The notes below the pieces were generated by a model. The model made no database searches. It saw nothing but the letters and a program-made list of their open reading frames with translations, and was not told where the DNA came from. A DNA stretch of 64,000 nt from Rheum nobile. Lineage: Eukaryota > Streptophyta > Magnoliopsida > Caryophyllales > Polygonaceae. This document shows positions 31,601 through 42,326 of this stretch, in pieces. The stretch is from contig WOAB01000124.1 of the NCBI GenBank assembly GCA_027886185.1, positions 1-64,000 of the forward strand, read 5' to 3'. A program made the position numbers and the translations under genes. Numbering within the stretch: the stretch's first letter is position 1; every line of letters begins with the position of its first letter.

Positions 31601-33991
31601 TGCTGCAGGAAGTTGTAGGGAACTCGGCTGGAAGGCTGTAGGGGACTCTGGAGGGGGTTTTCCTGCGTCCTTTGCAGCCTGTATAGCCTTGTTCCTCTGT
31701 CTAATAGCATGGTCCTGTAAAATCTCATTCGGAGTCATAGGTAAGAGCGTCACGCGCTTGCCATGGTGAGTGAACATGTAACTGTTCAAAAACCCATCAT
31801 GGAAGACGCGACGGTCAAATAGCCAAGGACGCCCTAACAGAATATGGGTGGCATCCATGGCGGTAACATCGCACAAAACAGTGTCTGTATATGGTCCTAT
31901 GGAAAAAGTAACGGGACACTGTAAAGAAACATTGTTACCTGGTTGGTCTGAAATCCACTGCAGACCGTAGGGCTGAGGATGTGGCTGCGTTTGAAGATTG
32001 AAGTCGCGGACGACTCTCTCATTTATAATGTTGCAGCACGACCCGCCATCTATTATCAGACTCAGCGACGCATTCTTCATACGACACCGGGAATGAAACA
32101 GATTCTCCCTTTGGTCAAGCGGACCTCCTTCCTTGACGCTGAGGACGCGTCTGGTGACCAAGGCATAATGCATGACGTCTGTATCATGGTCACTCGGCCG
32201 GATCACCTCATCAGTCAGCTCTGCAGACTCCTCCGGGACGTTCTCCTCTTCATCCGAGAGGCTCTCGTAGTCTTCAGTTTTGGCGGAGTAGAGGACACGC
32301 TTCTGATTGGGGCAGTCCTTCTGATAGTGTCCTCGTCCACCACATCTGTAACACTCTCGACCGCTGGAACGATCTGTACGGCCTGTCTCAGCAGAGGCCG
32401 ATGGCTTTTGGCGCGCGGAAGAAGGGGGCGTCGGCCGCGGCGTCGTAGTAGACGCAATACCTGGACGATCATGTCTAGGCACAGAACTAGAAGAAGAGTT
32501 AGTGCGATAAGAATTGACAGGGTTCGAGGTATACCTTGGTGAGGGAGAAGACGAAGACTGCCAAGGCTGCTGTCGACGTCGCTGCGCTTGAAGATAGAGC
32601 TTCTGCGCAGTATGTACTACGTTGTTGAGGTCTCGGATTGGCAGAACGTCAACCTGATCCCTGTACGGCTGTGACAAACCCGTGACAAAACGTGTACGTA
32701 GAGTAGACGGAGTAACACTTACCCCGGCTTTGAAGTACATGTCTTCTAAGCGAGCAAAGAACTCTTGTGGCGTATCACGACCCTGAGTAGCAAGTGCAAT
32801 GGCCGTCTTCATATCCTCTCGGTATGTTGTCGGCACGTACTTGCGCGTCATGAGCGCTACTAGCTGTTGCCACTCTGTCACAGGTGGCCACCCCATGCGT
32901 GCCTGCTGTTGGACCAGTCGGTTCCACCAGGTGCGCGCTGCTCCTTGGAAATGCAAGGTGACGATCTCCACCTTCGCATGCTCCTCATATTGATAGTGTT
33001 GAAGAACATGGCAGGTACTCTGCAACCAATCTATGAAAGTAGACGGATCATAAGTACCAAGGAAGGGTTCGATTTTCACCTTAATTTCTTGGCGATACGT
33101 AGCTGGGGGTGGGTATCGCTGTTGGGCTGCAGCGGGAGCATAGAAATTCTGTTGTGGAAGCCCCTGCCGCTGCTGTCCAACTGGTAGTTGTTGCCGTCGC
33201 CGCGCTCGTGGGGGACCGGCAACCCGCTGCTGCTGGTATTGCTGTGGATGACCCTGTGCAGCGTAATAAGCAGCCTGATTCTGTGGCTGCTGTGGAGGAG
33301 GAACCCAACCTGTACGATGAAACTGCTGCTCTGGTGGGTCCTGTAGGGGTGGGTGATAACCTGCAGAAAACCCATAGGCCCCTTCTTCCTCATCCTCAAG
33401 ATCAAATTCCTGGAATCCTTCATCTGAATCTGACTCAACAGGAGAAACAGTACTCTGATGGTCAGCAAAAGAATGGACATTGAAGGTTTCAGAATTTACC
33501 TGATGTCGACTTGGACGAGCCGTGGAGTGTTTCCCTTGCCTGCTTGTGGAAGCATGTGGTTCTGTGCGTCTGCTCTGGCGTTTGACGGCACTGTCATCGA
33601 CCGGTGTATCCTCCTCTGAAGATGACTCATCATCGTCCTGCTCGTCCTCGTCCTGAGAGTTGCGTTCAGGAATTGTCAACTGGGCTGATTTGGAGCGCAC
33701 CTTCTTCTTCGACGCGCTACTCTCTTTCTGCGATCCTTTCCGCTGATGCTGCGTAGGAGGATCGGATATCAGAACGCCCTTGCCCTTTTTCTGCTTCTGG
33801 GCTAGGGTACTCTGGTCGTCACGGTTGTTCGGTGACGGAGACGGCATCACTCTACTGAGCAGATCACGCATGGCTGCAAAATTCGCTTCTGAACGTTCAT
33901 CGGAACGTTGCTGATTGGCCACCAATAGCTCAATGGTCGTAGCCAGTTGATCGACCCGACCCGTATCCTGTCCGTCATTGGAGTTCACCAT
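28451..33991 (-). CDS. Gag-Pol polyprotein of the young CRM-like element
   Basis: One open frame extends upstream to a methionine at 34048 (1865 codons). I prefer the start at residue 20 (33991, MVNSNDGQ), because the first 19 residues are a hydrophobic run unlike Gag; residue numbers below use the longer frame. Gag: capsid-like core about 320-490 and CCHC knuckle CYRCGGRGHYQKDC (566-579). Protease: DGGS at 667-670 and LGRPWL near 738. RT: YFDD 1099-1102. RNase H: D1248, D1310, D1353. Integrase: H1431, H1435, C1465, C1468, then D1497, D1558, E1594; GPF 1733-1735. The C-terminus (GPITRARAK, 1810-1818) lies in the 3' LTR; the polypurine tract is itself coding. It would copy and integrate the element via a virus-like particle. 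No stop or frameshift is visible, so it could be functional. Confidence 0.93.
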   Translation of the reverse strand: MVNSNDGQDTGRVDQLATTIELLVANQQRSDERSEANFAAMRDLLSRVMPSPSPNNRDDQSTLAQKQKKGKGVLISDPPTQHQRKGSQKESSASKKKVRSKSAQLTIPERNSQDEDEQDDDESSSEEDTPVDDSAVKRQSRRTEPHASTSRQGKHSTARPSRHQVNSETFNVHSFADHQSTVSPVESDSDEGFQEFDLEDEEEGAYGFSAGYHPPLQDPPEQQFHRTGWVPPPQQPQNQAAYYAAQGHPQQYQQQRVAGPPRARRRQQLPVGQQRQGLPQQNFYAPAAAQQRYPPPATYRQEIKVKIEPFLGTYDPSTFIDWLQSTCHVLQHYQYEEHAKVEIVTLHFQGAARTWWNRLVQQQARMGWPPVTEWQQLVALMTRKYVPTTYREDMKTAIALATQGRDTPQEFFARLEDMYFKAGVSVTPSTLRTRFVTGLSQPYRDQVDVLPIRDLNNVVHTAQKLYLQAQRRRQQPWQSSSSPSPRYTSNPVNSYRTNSSSSSVPRHDRPGIASTTTPRPTPPSSARQKPSASAETGRTDRSSGRECYRCGGRGHYQKDCPNQKRVLYSAKTEDYESLSDEEENVPEESAELTDEVIRPSDHDTDVMHYALVTRRVLSVKEGGPLDQRENLFHSRCRMKNASLSLIIDGGSCCNIINERVVRDFNLQTQPHPQPYGLQWISDQPGNNVSLQCPVTFSIGPYTDTVLCDVTAMDATHILLGRPWLFDRRVFHDGFLNSYMFTHHGKRVTLLPMTPNEILQDHAIRQRNKAIQAAKDAGKPPPESPTAFQPSSLQLPAASSSGTQGNSGQVSDQPISLKFPHCSGIGQQVPSGVHHQKGGKGSSALKGTCEQRLLLARRRKVSNVIQGKSPCFLLIALPTALPVSESALPSCILSILQEFQDVMPDELPDGLPPLRGIEHQINFVPGATLPNRAAYRTSPEETKELQQQVQELLEKGYVRESLSPCAVPVILVPKKDGSWRMCVDCRAINQITVKYRHPIPRLDDMLDELHGAQFFSKIDLKSGYHQIRMKEGDEWKTAFKTKYGLYEWLVMPFGLTNAPSTFMRLINHVLRAFLGKFVVVYFDDILIYSRTLDDHAEHLRLVLECLRVESLYANLGKCVFCSPSTNFLGFVVSKDGLQVDAEKIRAIQEWPTPTTPTQVRSFFGLAGFYRRFVRDFSTIAAPLHELTKKAASITWLPRHDAAFATLKDALCRAPLLQLPDFTRRFEVECDASDFGIGGVLLQEKRPIAYFSEKLSGAQLNYPTYDKELYALIRVLKTWQHYLWPAEFVIHSDHAALSYLRSQTTLNRRHARWVEFMETFPYLIVHKKGKENVVADALSRRYVLITQLQSQLFGFALLKDLYAVDPFFSTFFEQCKSTGREHATYFLDDGFLYKGGKLCIPSSSVRNLLIEEAHSRGHFGVSKTLESLREHFFWPKMANNVTKYCQSCVTCHKAKARSSPHGLYTPLPIPAGPWEDLSMDFITGLPMSRRGRDSIFVVVDRFSKMAHFIACKNTSNATDVATLFFDNVVRLHGIPRTIVSDRDTKFVGHFWRTLWGKLGTKLLFSTSYHPQTDGQTEVTNRTLGALLRTVLKSNPRRWEDLLSTVEFSYNRCRHNATKLTPFEVVYGRNPLTPLDLTPYPRKDTDSTTAERLAVHIKELHTRTRNQLERRAAQYAAQKNKGRRRIVFAPGDLVWLHLRKERFPSNRKSKLDQRGDGPFRVVKAINDNAYQLELPDKYGVHPTFNVADLSPYVEPEYDEGEAGTLHTQVGEDDVTSPTMTAADEEEAMSLRSAGPITRARAKAIQAATQSLVTRLVAGQGRPTTDEGSILSLVTVGTSTQSAEIPELTD
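28686..28697 (-). other. Polypurine tract of the young CRM-like element
   Basis: On the minus strand GTGGGGGAGGA abuts the TG of the 3' LTR. It is translated as part of VGEDD in gag-pol. Confidence 0.85.
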
Positions 33992-35730
33992 TATCCTGAA
34001 AAAACAACAGACCCCAACAGAGCAAAGGAAAAACCAAAAACAAAGCAACAGAAACGAAAGAGAAGTCGAACTACCAAGATATCACAACTGAAAACAAAGC
34101 TGATATGGCCGTGAGGGCGGGAAGGCTAAGGATAATCACACAACAATCACAAATTGCAGCGATAACTCAGCAAATAAATTGTAGATATAAATTGCCGCAA
34201 TATAAGCCTAGATATGCCAACAAGACTATAACAGCCAAGACAGTGAGAGAGAGGAGATGAGAATTGAATCAATAACGATAGGGTAACGATTACCTTATTT
34301 TGGCTTTGCGCACCCTATATCTCTTCACCGTTGCCACCTAAGTTCGGCTTTTCTCACAAAAAGCTCCTGCACTCTAATACCCCTACAGAAACCTCAACTG
34401 CTGTTGCCAGGATATAACGGTAGGCACAGAATTTAATCCGGCGTGAACCTAGGCGTCCCGGCTAAACAGCAGCAAACTAACAAAAGCGGATAACTCACGC
34501 CAAAGTCAGAAGGATAACTGTAAAAAGCGAATGCAGAAACCGACACAAAAAGGAAAAAAATAAAATAAAAGGACTCAGATCCCTGCAATCTAATACCCCT
34601 ACAGTAACCTCAACTGTTGTCGCCCGGATATAACGGTAGGCACAGAATTTAATCCGGCGTGAACCTAGGCGTTCCGGCTAAGCAGCTGTAAACTAACAAA
34701 AGTGGATAACTCACACCAAAGTCAGAAGGATTACTGTAAAAAGCGAAAGCAGAAATCGACACAAAAAGAGGAAAAAAAATAAAATAAAAAAAAATAAAAA
34801 AAATAAAATAAACAATACTAAAGTTCTGCCGTAGGTGCAAATTTCGGACCCACGAAAAGAACCCGGATCTGGGAGCTCCGTGCTCGTTGCGCTGGGCGGG
34901 GGAAAAGAACCCGGTTTGTCAGCACCCGGGATAGAAGACACTGGCAGCTGGACGCGCGCGCGCGGGCGCTGGGCGCCGACGCTGATGCGTGTTGGCTTGT
35001 CTTGGCGCCGAGGCTCTTGGCTGGTGGGTGTCTTGCGCCGAGGACAAGTCGCCCGAACAACTTTCCTAAATTACAACTTCTTGATTTGATTCGATTTTTT
35101 TTTTTTTTTTGGGCAAATCTTCAGATCTGGCTTTTTCTACAAGGAAATATCTCAGCCTTTTTTTTTTTTTTTGTATAGAGAAATTGCAACAAGAACTCAA
35201 GAACCCTAATTTTCAACGGCGAAAATTCTTCAACGAACCCCCTTGTGCAGATCGGACTCAAAAATTCTTAAAAAAAATATTCTAGACTACTACACACTCT
35301 ATTGATTCAAGTTGGAAAGAAGGAAATCAAAGAAGACACAGATTAATGGCAAAAAGGTCAAGTACAGCAATTCAACCTATATGCATGCAAATCTAGATCT
35401 ATAATTCAATCACCAAATTACCAACACAAAGAGCAATTGTTGTGTGTAGGGGACAAGGTAAGAACACTAAAATTGAAGCAAATATATTTTTTGAGGCAGA
35501 TTTACACCAAAAACGAGTTTTCAATGCAAATCTACAATGTTTTTGTTAAAGAAAATAATTCGGCCTTCAAGAGATTTTTTTTTTTTTAAATTTTCGACTT
35601 TAATAATATAGATCTGAATAATAACAGTCGGAATTATCAAGAAAAATGCAGAAAAAAAAAATTTTGGGATTTTTTTGACACGAAAATAAGGTTGTGATAC
35701 GCAAGGAATCGATTCGACTTACAGATTCGA
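33992..35730 (-). other. Long 5' leader of the young CRM-like element, with direct repeat
   Basis: About 1.7 kb without coding sequence. A direct repeat of about 190 bp (34373-34560 and 34590-34777, offset 217) shares CTAATACCCCTACAG, GATATAACGGTAGGCACAG and GTGAACCTAGGCGT. Several A- or T-only runs follow (34770-34812, 35098-35110, 35158-35172, 35577-35587). Confidence 0.7.
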
Positions 35731-35744
35731 AGGCTCTGATGCCA
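35731..35744 (-). other. Primer-binding site, tRNA-iMet type
   Basis: On the minus strand TGGCATCAGAGCC lies two bases after the 5' LTR end. It differs by one base from TGGTATCAGAGC, the usual initiator-Met site. The older CRM-like copy has the same variant (47848). Confidence 0.8.
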
Positions 35745-35746
35745 GT

Positions 35747-36609
35747 TGATGTGACCTTGCTATGAAGAAGGTCTCAAGTCCCGGATGAGATCGTGGTGAA
35801 TCCGTAGTGGGGCGAAACAACTCCTTGAATAGGCGTCTGCGTTGATGGAGATTGCAAGACGACGGCGAGGCGGAAGCGATTGCGGAAGCGATAGAAATTT
35901 GAGGGGTTGACCGTATGGGTGAAGGGGGCCACGACCAGTTTAGGGCTGGAAAAGGATGGAGATTTTGAAGCGGATTAGAAGAAGGGAGCAAGCTCGACCT
36001 AGATCTAGCGGAATTAATGGCAGAAACGCGAGGGAGCAAGCTCAACCAAGAGAATCAAGGAGGACGTTAATGGAGGCTCAAATTGGAGTTTCTCTCAACA
36101 ATAAGTCTGTAATATTAACGTGGGCAAGAAAGGGAACTACAAGCTAGGTTAAGTAAAAGGAAGACTCTTCCTTTTCCTTAACCAAAAAAGATTAAAAATA
36201 AAACAAATAAAATACTAAAAATACCCTAAGGAATTTCGGTCATTCTAAGTATAGAAATGACCTCCTAAACTCCCTAAAAATGCTGAAAATAATAATAAAT
36301 AATATCCGGGAAAAATACTGATAAATGTCATAAATTAGAAATATCGATAACTAGGCGAATAGCGATCAATATCTCTAATCTGTAAGCTCCGGGATCTCTG
36401 CAGACTGTGTAGACGTCCCAACTGTCACTAAACTCAGAATGGATCCCTCATCTGTAGTTGGACATCCCTGACCTGCTACGAGTCTGGTCACCAGTGATTG
36501 AGTCGCAGCTTGAATAGCTTTGGCTCGTGCTCTAGTAATGGGACCTGCGGACCTAAGACTCATAGCCTCCTCCTCGTCTGCAGCTGTCATGGTAGGCGAG
36601 GTCACATCA
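35747..36609 (-). repeat. 5' LTR of the young CRM-like element
   Basis: 863 bp, the same length as the 3' LTR with no indel. It contains a promoterless copy of the gag-pol C-terminal codons; one difference changes Arg to Cys relative to the 3' LTR copy. Confidence 0.92.
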
Positions 36610-36948
36610 GGCACCCATGCCGGCGAGCCTCGTCCAGCACACGACCGCCACCGCGGGGTGCGGTGCCTGACCACGGGTGCGGTCAAGGCCAATTTCGGCC
36701 TCTTTTGCCCACTTTTGTCCGGGAACATGTATGGGCGTGGTTTTAACCCCGGAAATTATATGTTTGTATCTAAACAAATATTTTAAGTCCCGAAAATACA
36801 TCGAATGTATTTTATACCACTCAAGGAATTTTTTTCCGGAGATCAAGGATATTACAGAAAATCCAAACTCCACTGAAAGCGAAATAATTATTGAACGAAG
36901 GTTGGGAAAATTACCCCAATATCCTTACTAAAAATGAGGGGTATTACA

Positions 36949-39573
36949 TCACTTCCCCCTTAAATTAAGTTTCGACCCCGAAACTTGGCCGAATAACCTA
37001 TGGAATTGGGTTACAACTCACCTTACTACCTGAGCTTGATATCCTTAATCATTTCATCCTTGACTTGCTTCCGGAAACGATCTGTTTCCATAACCATACC
37101 ACTATCTCGCTATACCTTAAGCATGAGATTATACATATTTCTTTTTCACCTTCTTTTAAACTTCACTCAAAGTATATACCTTATCTCTATATATATTATG
37201 CCATGTAATCATTCTCATTATATCCACAAGACCCTGACTACTTTATAATGATGGTCTCCAATATCATCATACTGACATTAATGTACTTTAAATAGGAGAA
37301 CACGCATCTCTCTTCCAATTTCTTTATATAAACAATCTCAAAGTTCACACATTAACTCTTTACAACCCAAATATCAAATCTTAGTAACCTCGAAACATTA
37401 CATCCTCAATTTCCTTAGAGGTACCTCCCACAATTCCATCATCATTATCGGGTTTGGCCCTTATGCCAAATCCTAACTTAGTATCCTTTCGGTAATGACT
37501 TAGCCTATTCCATTAACCACTTTATAACTTAAACCTTTAAGATTCCTTAACTTTCTCCAAACATAATCATCATGCTTTTATTCTTATGTTCCTCGAAACG
37601 AATCACATGAGGCATTATTCTTAATTCCTTAAGGTATCATCCTGAAAATGATTCGTTGCCAACCGCCTTAGTTACTTCTATCGGAACCTTTGATAGTTTA
37701 TACGATTAACACTTGCTACTATACTCCTTAGGCGTACATAGTCAATCCTCTTCGATCACTACATCCTTTAATTTGTCGGAATCATCAACATAACTTATCC
37801 TTAAACTGTAATCTCCACATTTAAGTGGCCTATTCCCAACACGATAGCTTCATAACTTAATTTCTTCCAAAAAGAGTTGTCCATAAACCTTATAGATGAC
37901 TCACTCACATAGAGTCCAAATGTCGAACCTTACAAAGTATCATAACTCATTATTCCCAGAAAGTACAACTTACCAAATTCAATCATTTGGCCCAATTAAA
38001 TTTGGGTCAGACGCCATTACTTGACTCATAGCCCAAAAGTTTGTTTAGTTGTCTCCAATAACTTATTTTAAAATTAAGATCCTTATTTTCCTCACACAAT
38101 CTATTATCCATCCAAGACTTAATCCTATCGTTCCTTATGAAACCTCAAAACGAACTTTGATTAGATTTTTCCCAAAATAACACCTACGACTTTGCATTAG
38201 TCCACCCTTATATACTTCTATCAAAACCAATGTCCACGGTACATATATGAGAGGTAACTCTTAATCTCTTAGAGCATTAACTCCACACATTCATTCCTAC
38301 ACCTTAAGAAATTTCGGAAGAACTCAACGTATGAGATAACGCTCACCAACTTAGTTAAGAAAGAAATTAATGCCATACTGATGTGACATAACTCCAGGAA
38401 TGAAGAAGAATTTTAGGAATGGATTTAGATTTTAAGCAATAGAGTCGACCCTGGGTTTAACCATGTAGGGAACGAATATCTAGGTTTCATACGATACTCT
38501 TCCCCTATGAGTCCGACAGCCTTTATCCTTACATGATATATACTGTTCCCGGCACTCATGGGGTTTAATATGAACGATTTGTAACAATAGTGAATTTAGT
38601 AATTTCCGAAATGAGGAAACACTTCTTTATTTACTCGAAACATTACATTAAGGAAACTGATAGAAAGTCGAACAAACAGACTACGAAACTATGGAGATTA
38701 TCGACACACGTCATCGCTCCTTAATCTTAAGAAAAGGCCTAACAGAAATACAACTACTCGATTAGGGTTCCTCAGATTCAACCTTGGGTTATTACTCGGT
38801 CCTGCACCCGCATGGACTGTGTTTCTTGTGTTCACCATCTGCTGATGAACCATAACATTAATTTAGAATTTTTCCAACTTGATCATGACACTTTAGTCAA
38901 ATACGTTATGATACAGATTATAAGGGTCCAAACTAATAACTTTATATTAGTCTGACTAACCCTCCACTGTTAACTACAGAAATGACCTTCTTCTGCTTAC
39001 TTAAGAATGAGTATTCTAGGGGAAATGTCAACCTTTAAATGACATTGACCCGAAGAAAAGACAATATCCCTAAGAATGGATCTAAGGAATAAGTAATACT
39101 TGAAGGTTGCAGAAGTTTGAAACCACTTATTAATAAACCTTATACTTTTATACTTTATACTTTATATCTTTAAACTTTATATACTTAAACTGATGCTTTC
39201 AAACTTTATACTTTATACCTTTAAACCCTATATAAATAATTATTTATACAGTTTAGTTTTGCAAACTTGTGATACGATTATCACAAAACTCTTAAAAAAA
39301 TTTGCACTTTTAAAGTTACAGTCATAAACTCAATTTAATCGCTTATAACACGACATTTTATACACCAATTATAAATAGCTTTTGAAGTTCAAATAGCTAA
39401 ATCATTATTTTAAATTCCAAGGAGTAAAGAAAACTTTTAAATCCACCAGTTAAATCTTCAAAGTTCTTTTTAATAGAACCTAGGTTGAAAATAGTTTCGA
39501 AATTAATTTTTCGAAAATTCTCAAACCTAACAATAGGCCAAGAATTTTAAAACCATTGCTCTGATACCATAAT
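36949..39573 (-). other. Non-coding internal region of the Tekay-like element
   Basis: 2.6 kb bounded by a polypurine tract (36949-36962; AAGGGGGAAGTGA on the minus strand) and the primer site. No open frame of 60 codons starts inside 37250-39573 on either strand and no retroviral motif is seen. The dyad AGTTTCG-4 nt-CGAAACT (36968-36985) sits beside the polypurine tract. A degenerate ACTTTATA repeat runs from about 39138 to 39228. Confidence 0.75.
39558..39569 (-). other. Primer-binding site, tRNA-iMet
   Basis: On the minus strand TGGTATCAGAGC, exactly the initiator-Met complement, four bases after the 5' LTR end at 39574. Confidence 0.9.
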
Positions 39574-42321
39574 TGTAACACCCCCGATTTATCGTCGGGA
39601 ATGCCACACGCCAGTGACCTCAGACGTTGTTGTCCGATGTCACCCTAGGCTTTAATCGGAACAATTAAACTTAAATAAACATATTAAATAACGAAAGGTT
39701 AAACAGCGGAAGACATTGTATAAGTGAAACTCAACCTTTTATTAAAAGATCTCTCATCAAACGAGAGTAGCGTTTACACAACAAAGTAAAATTTCAGCGG
39801 AAGACTTTAAATTACACAGCGGAAGACTTTTAAGAATCAACCTATAACATCGCTAGGTTATAAAGATATATTAAAGTAATATTTAACAACTTAAAACACT
39901 GACACTTAAATCTTCGTCTGCAATCCTCTTCTTCTTCAACTGGTTACTTCGACTTCGGGAACCAACCACTGATGTGCCGTATAGGACGGATGACACCAGC
40001 CAACCATGCAAGGAATAAAACCCGGTTGGTTAGTCTAATGAAAGACTATGCAAGGGTGAAAACAGAATGGTTCTAGTGATCGTAACCGTTTACTATCATT
40101 GTTCCTCGAATAATAACTGAAGGAACGATATATAACCTGGTACTTTCACGAAATGATTTATTATTAAGATATGCATTGAAGAGAAGACTCCCAAAGGAAA
40201 TGAGCCTTATAGGAAACGTATGAAGGGAAGACTCCAAAAGATTGAGTCTTACGGGAAATTATGACAAGTGTTTGGGAACCTTATAATTTCACACAAGAGT
40301 TTAAAAGCGACTTGGCTATTTGGGTCCACGACCAACCTCACCGCTTAGTGCGAATTCAGATTAGGAAGGTGGACTTACTCTAATCGAAGCCCAGACGAGT
40401 TTCCACGTTGTACTTCTCGCCCAAGGTTTATTAATTATGTGTTTAACCGCACTTATCTTATTTAATTACAACACGTACATTAATGTTAAGACTTTTAATA
40501 TTATCTCGAGTAACTACGAGGATTTTAATACACAGGGTGAAAATTATGCCAACCCAAATTGCACTAGCAGAGTGCTTAACACCTCCTACTTTAACGGTGG
40601 ATAGGAAGCAATAGGTCACGACATTTAAAAGTATTAGGAAATTATTCCTACTAGTATCAAGTTATAAAGAAACGACTAATCCTTAACCGGAATTAGCGTT
40701 CCTACGAATACTCGTGTTAATCTAGCATTAAAGTTCACATTTAAACCCACAACCAAACCATTACGGTAATTAACAAATATAATAGTGTTGTTTCTAGCAA
40801 TATATACAACATATTATAATATCACCTTTTAATCACATTATTTATAAAATCTGTCCCCAAACGAAAACAACAGTTCAATCCAATTTAATTAACAATTAAA
40901 AACAATTGATAATTAACAGAACATGGAATGATTAAGCAAGAGCGAACCGCCACTTGCCTTAGCTTAAAGTTCACGGAACCTTTAATACACAGGGTGACAT
41001 TTATTTCCACCCAAATTGCACTCGCAAGATGCTTAACACCTCCTACCTTAACGGTGGATAGGAAGCAATAGGTCACGACCTTTAAAAGTATTAGGAAATT
41101 ATTCCTACTAGTATCAAGTTATAAAGAAACGACTAATCCTTAACCGGAATTAGCGTTCCTACGAATACTCGTGTTAATCTAGCATTAAAGTTCACATTTA
41201 AACCCACAACCAAACCATTACGGTAATTAACAAATATAATAGTGTTGTTTCTAGCAATATATACAACATATTATAATATCACCTTTTAATCACATTATTT
41301 ATAAAATCTGTCCCCAAACGAAAACAACAGTTCAATCCAATTTAATTAACAATTAAAAACAATTGATAATTAACAGAACATGGAATGATTAAGCAAGAGC
41401 GAACCGCCACTTGCCGTAGCTTAGACGAAGCTCAAAGACAACGGGTTTCCGGGTCCGAAACGAGGGCAGAACTCGGATTATAATTTCCTACGGAACGACC
41501 CATAACGAAACCCTAAGTTAGATTCGACAATAAATACTATGAATCTAAAGAAAGACGAACGAAATCGAAGGAACGAAGCCTCGATCGAAACCACAAAGCC
41601 CAAACCACAACCACGCGGGTGCGGCGCCCTTGACTGCGGGTGCGGTCGTCGGGGACAAAGAACTCCGACGACACGACGAGAGGGAAAACTCACCGGAGAA
41701 GACGACGGGGCTCAATTCGTGGTGGCTTAGACTTCTGGATTCCTTGGACCTCCAAAGAACCTCCTTGAGAGCACCACCAACACCAACGAGAGCTCCGGCG
41801 ACGACCTTGAAGAACTCCGGCGAGAGCTTGCACTTTCCGGCGACAATGGAAGTAAGAGGGATAGATAGAGAGATTGGATTGGAGTGCCCAACACCTCAGA
41901 TTTTCCTCCTTAAATAGGGCCCAAGCAAGCAGGAGAGTCACCCCGACCAAGGAGCAGGCGACCGCCACGACGAAGGAAACGCGACACCTATGTCGGCGAG
42001 CCTCGTCCAGCACACGACCGCCACCATGGGGTGCGGTGCCTGACCGCGGGTGCGGTCAAGGCCAATTTCGGCCTCTTTTGCCCACTTTTGTCCGGGAACA
42101 TGTATGGGTGTGGTTTTAACCCCGAAAAGTATATGTTTGTATCTAAACAAATATTTTAAGTCCCGAAAATACATCGAATGTATTTTATACCACTCAAGGA
42201 ATTTTTTTTCGGAGATCAAGGATATTACAGAAAATCCAAACTCCATTGAAAGCGAAATAATTATTGAACGAAGGTTGGGAAAATTACCCCAATATCCTTA
42301 CTAAAAATGAGGGGTATTACA
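39574..42321 (-). repeat. 5' LTR of the Tekay-like element
   Basis: 2748 bp. It is about 315 bp longer than the 3' LTR because of a tandem duplication with a period of about 457 bp (GCAATAGGTCACGAC starts at 40608 and 41065; shared sequence runs about 345 bp). Paired dyads lie at 41613/41634 and 42024/42044. The TATA-like TATTTAAG (minus strand, 41909-41918) lies about 100 bp downstream of the first pair. Confidence 0.88.
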
Positions 42322-42326
42322 ACTCC

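Larger units (their letters stand above)
27823..36609 (-). mobile_element. Young, intact-looking CRM-like gypsy element
   Basis: 8787 bp with perfect 5-bp duplication GGCAC (27818-27822 and 36610-36614). Both LTRs are exactly 863 bp (27823-28685 and 35747-36609) and by eye differ at two positions only (near 28251 and 28540). There is a tRNA-iMet-type primer site, a polypurine tract, and a single uninterrupted gag-pol frame with all catalytic residues. It lies in the 3' LTR of the Tekay-like element. CRM clade is suggested by the RT sequence, the TGATG LTR start and the pol C-terminus reading into the LTR. Confidence 0.92.
25724..36948 (-). repeat. 3' LTR of the Tekay-like element, interrupted
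   Basis: Split by the CRM-like element 27823-36609. It carries paired GC dyads at 27440/27461 and 36651/36671 and a TATA-like TATTTAAGG at about 27743-27753. A tandem duplication of about 107 bp with the unit GCTTAACACCTCCTACCTTA occurs at about 26685-26875. Confidence 0.85.
25724..42321 (-). mobile_element. Coding-empty Tekay-like LTR element (LARD type)
   Basis: The edges are TGTAACACCCCCGA (25724) and GGGGTATTACA (42321), with a perfect 5-bp duplication ACTCC (25719-25723 and 42322-42326). LTRs are 25724-36948 (about 2.43 kb after removing a nested CRM-like element) and 39574-42321 (2748 bp). A tRNA-iMet primer site and a polypurine tract fix the minus orientation. The internal part (36949-39573) has no long open frame. 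The LTR ends TGTAAYACCCC and the motif TTTCGGGGTCGAAA before the polypurine tract are typical of Tekay/Del chromoviruses, so it is probably a deleted derivative mobilised in trans. Confidence 0.9.
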
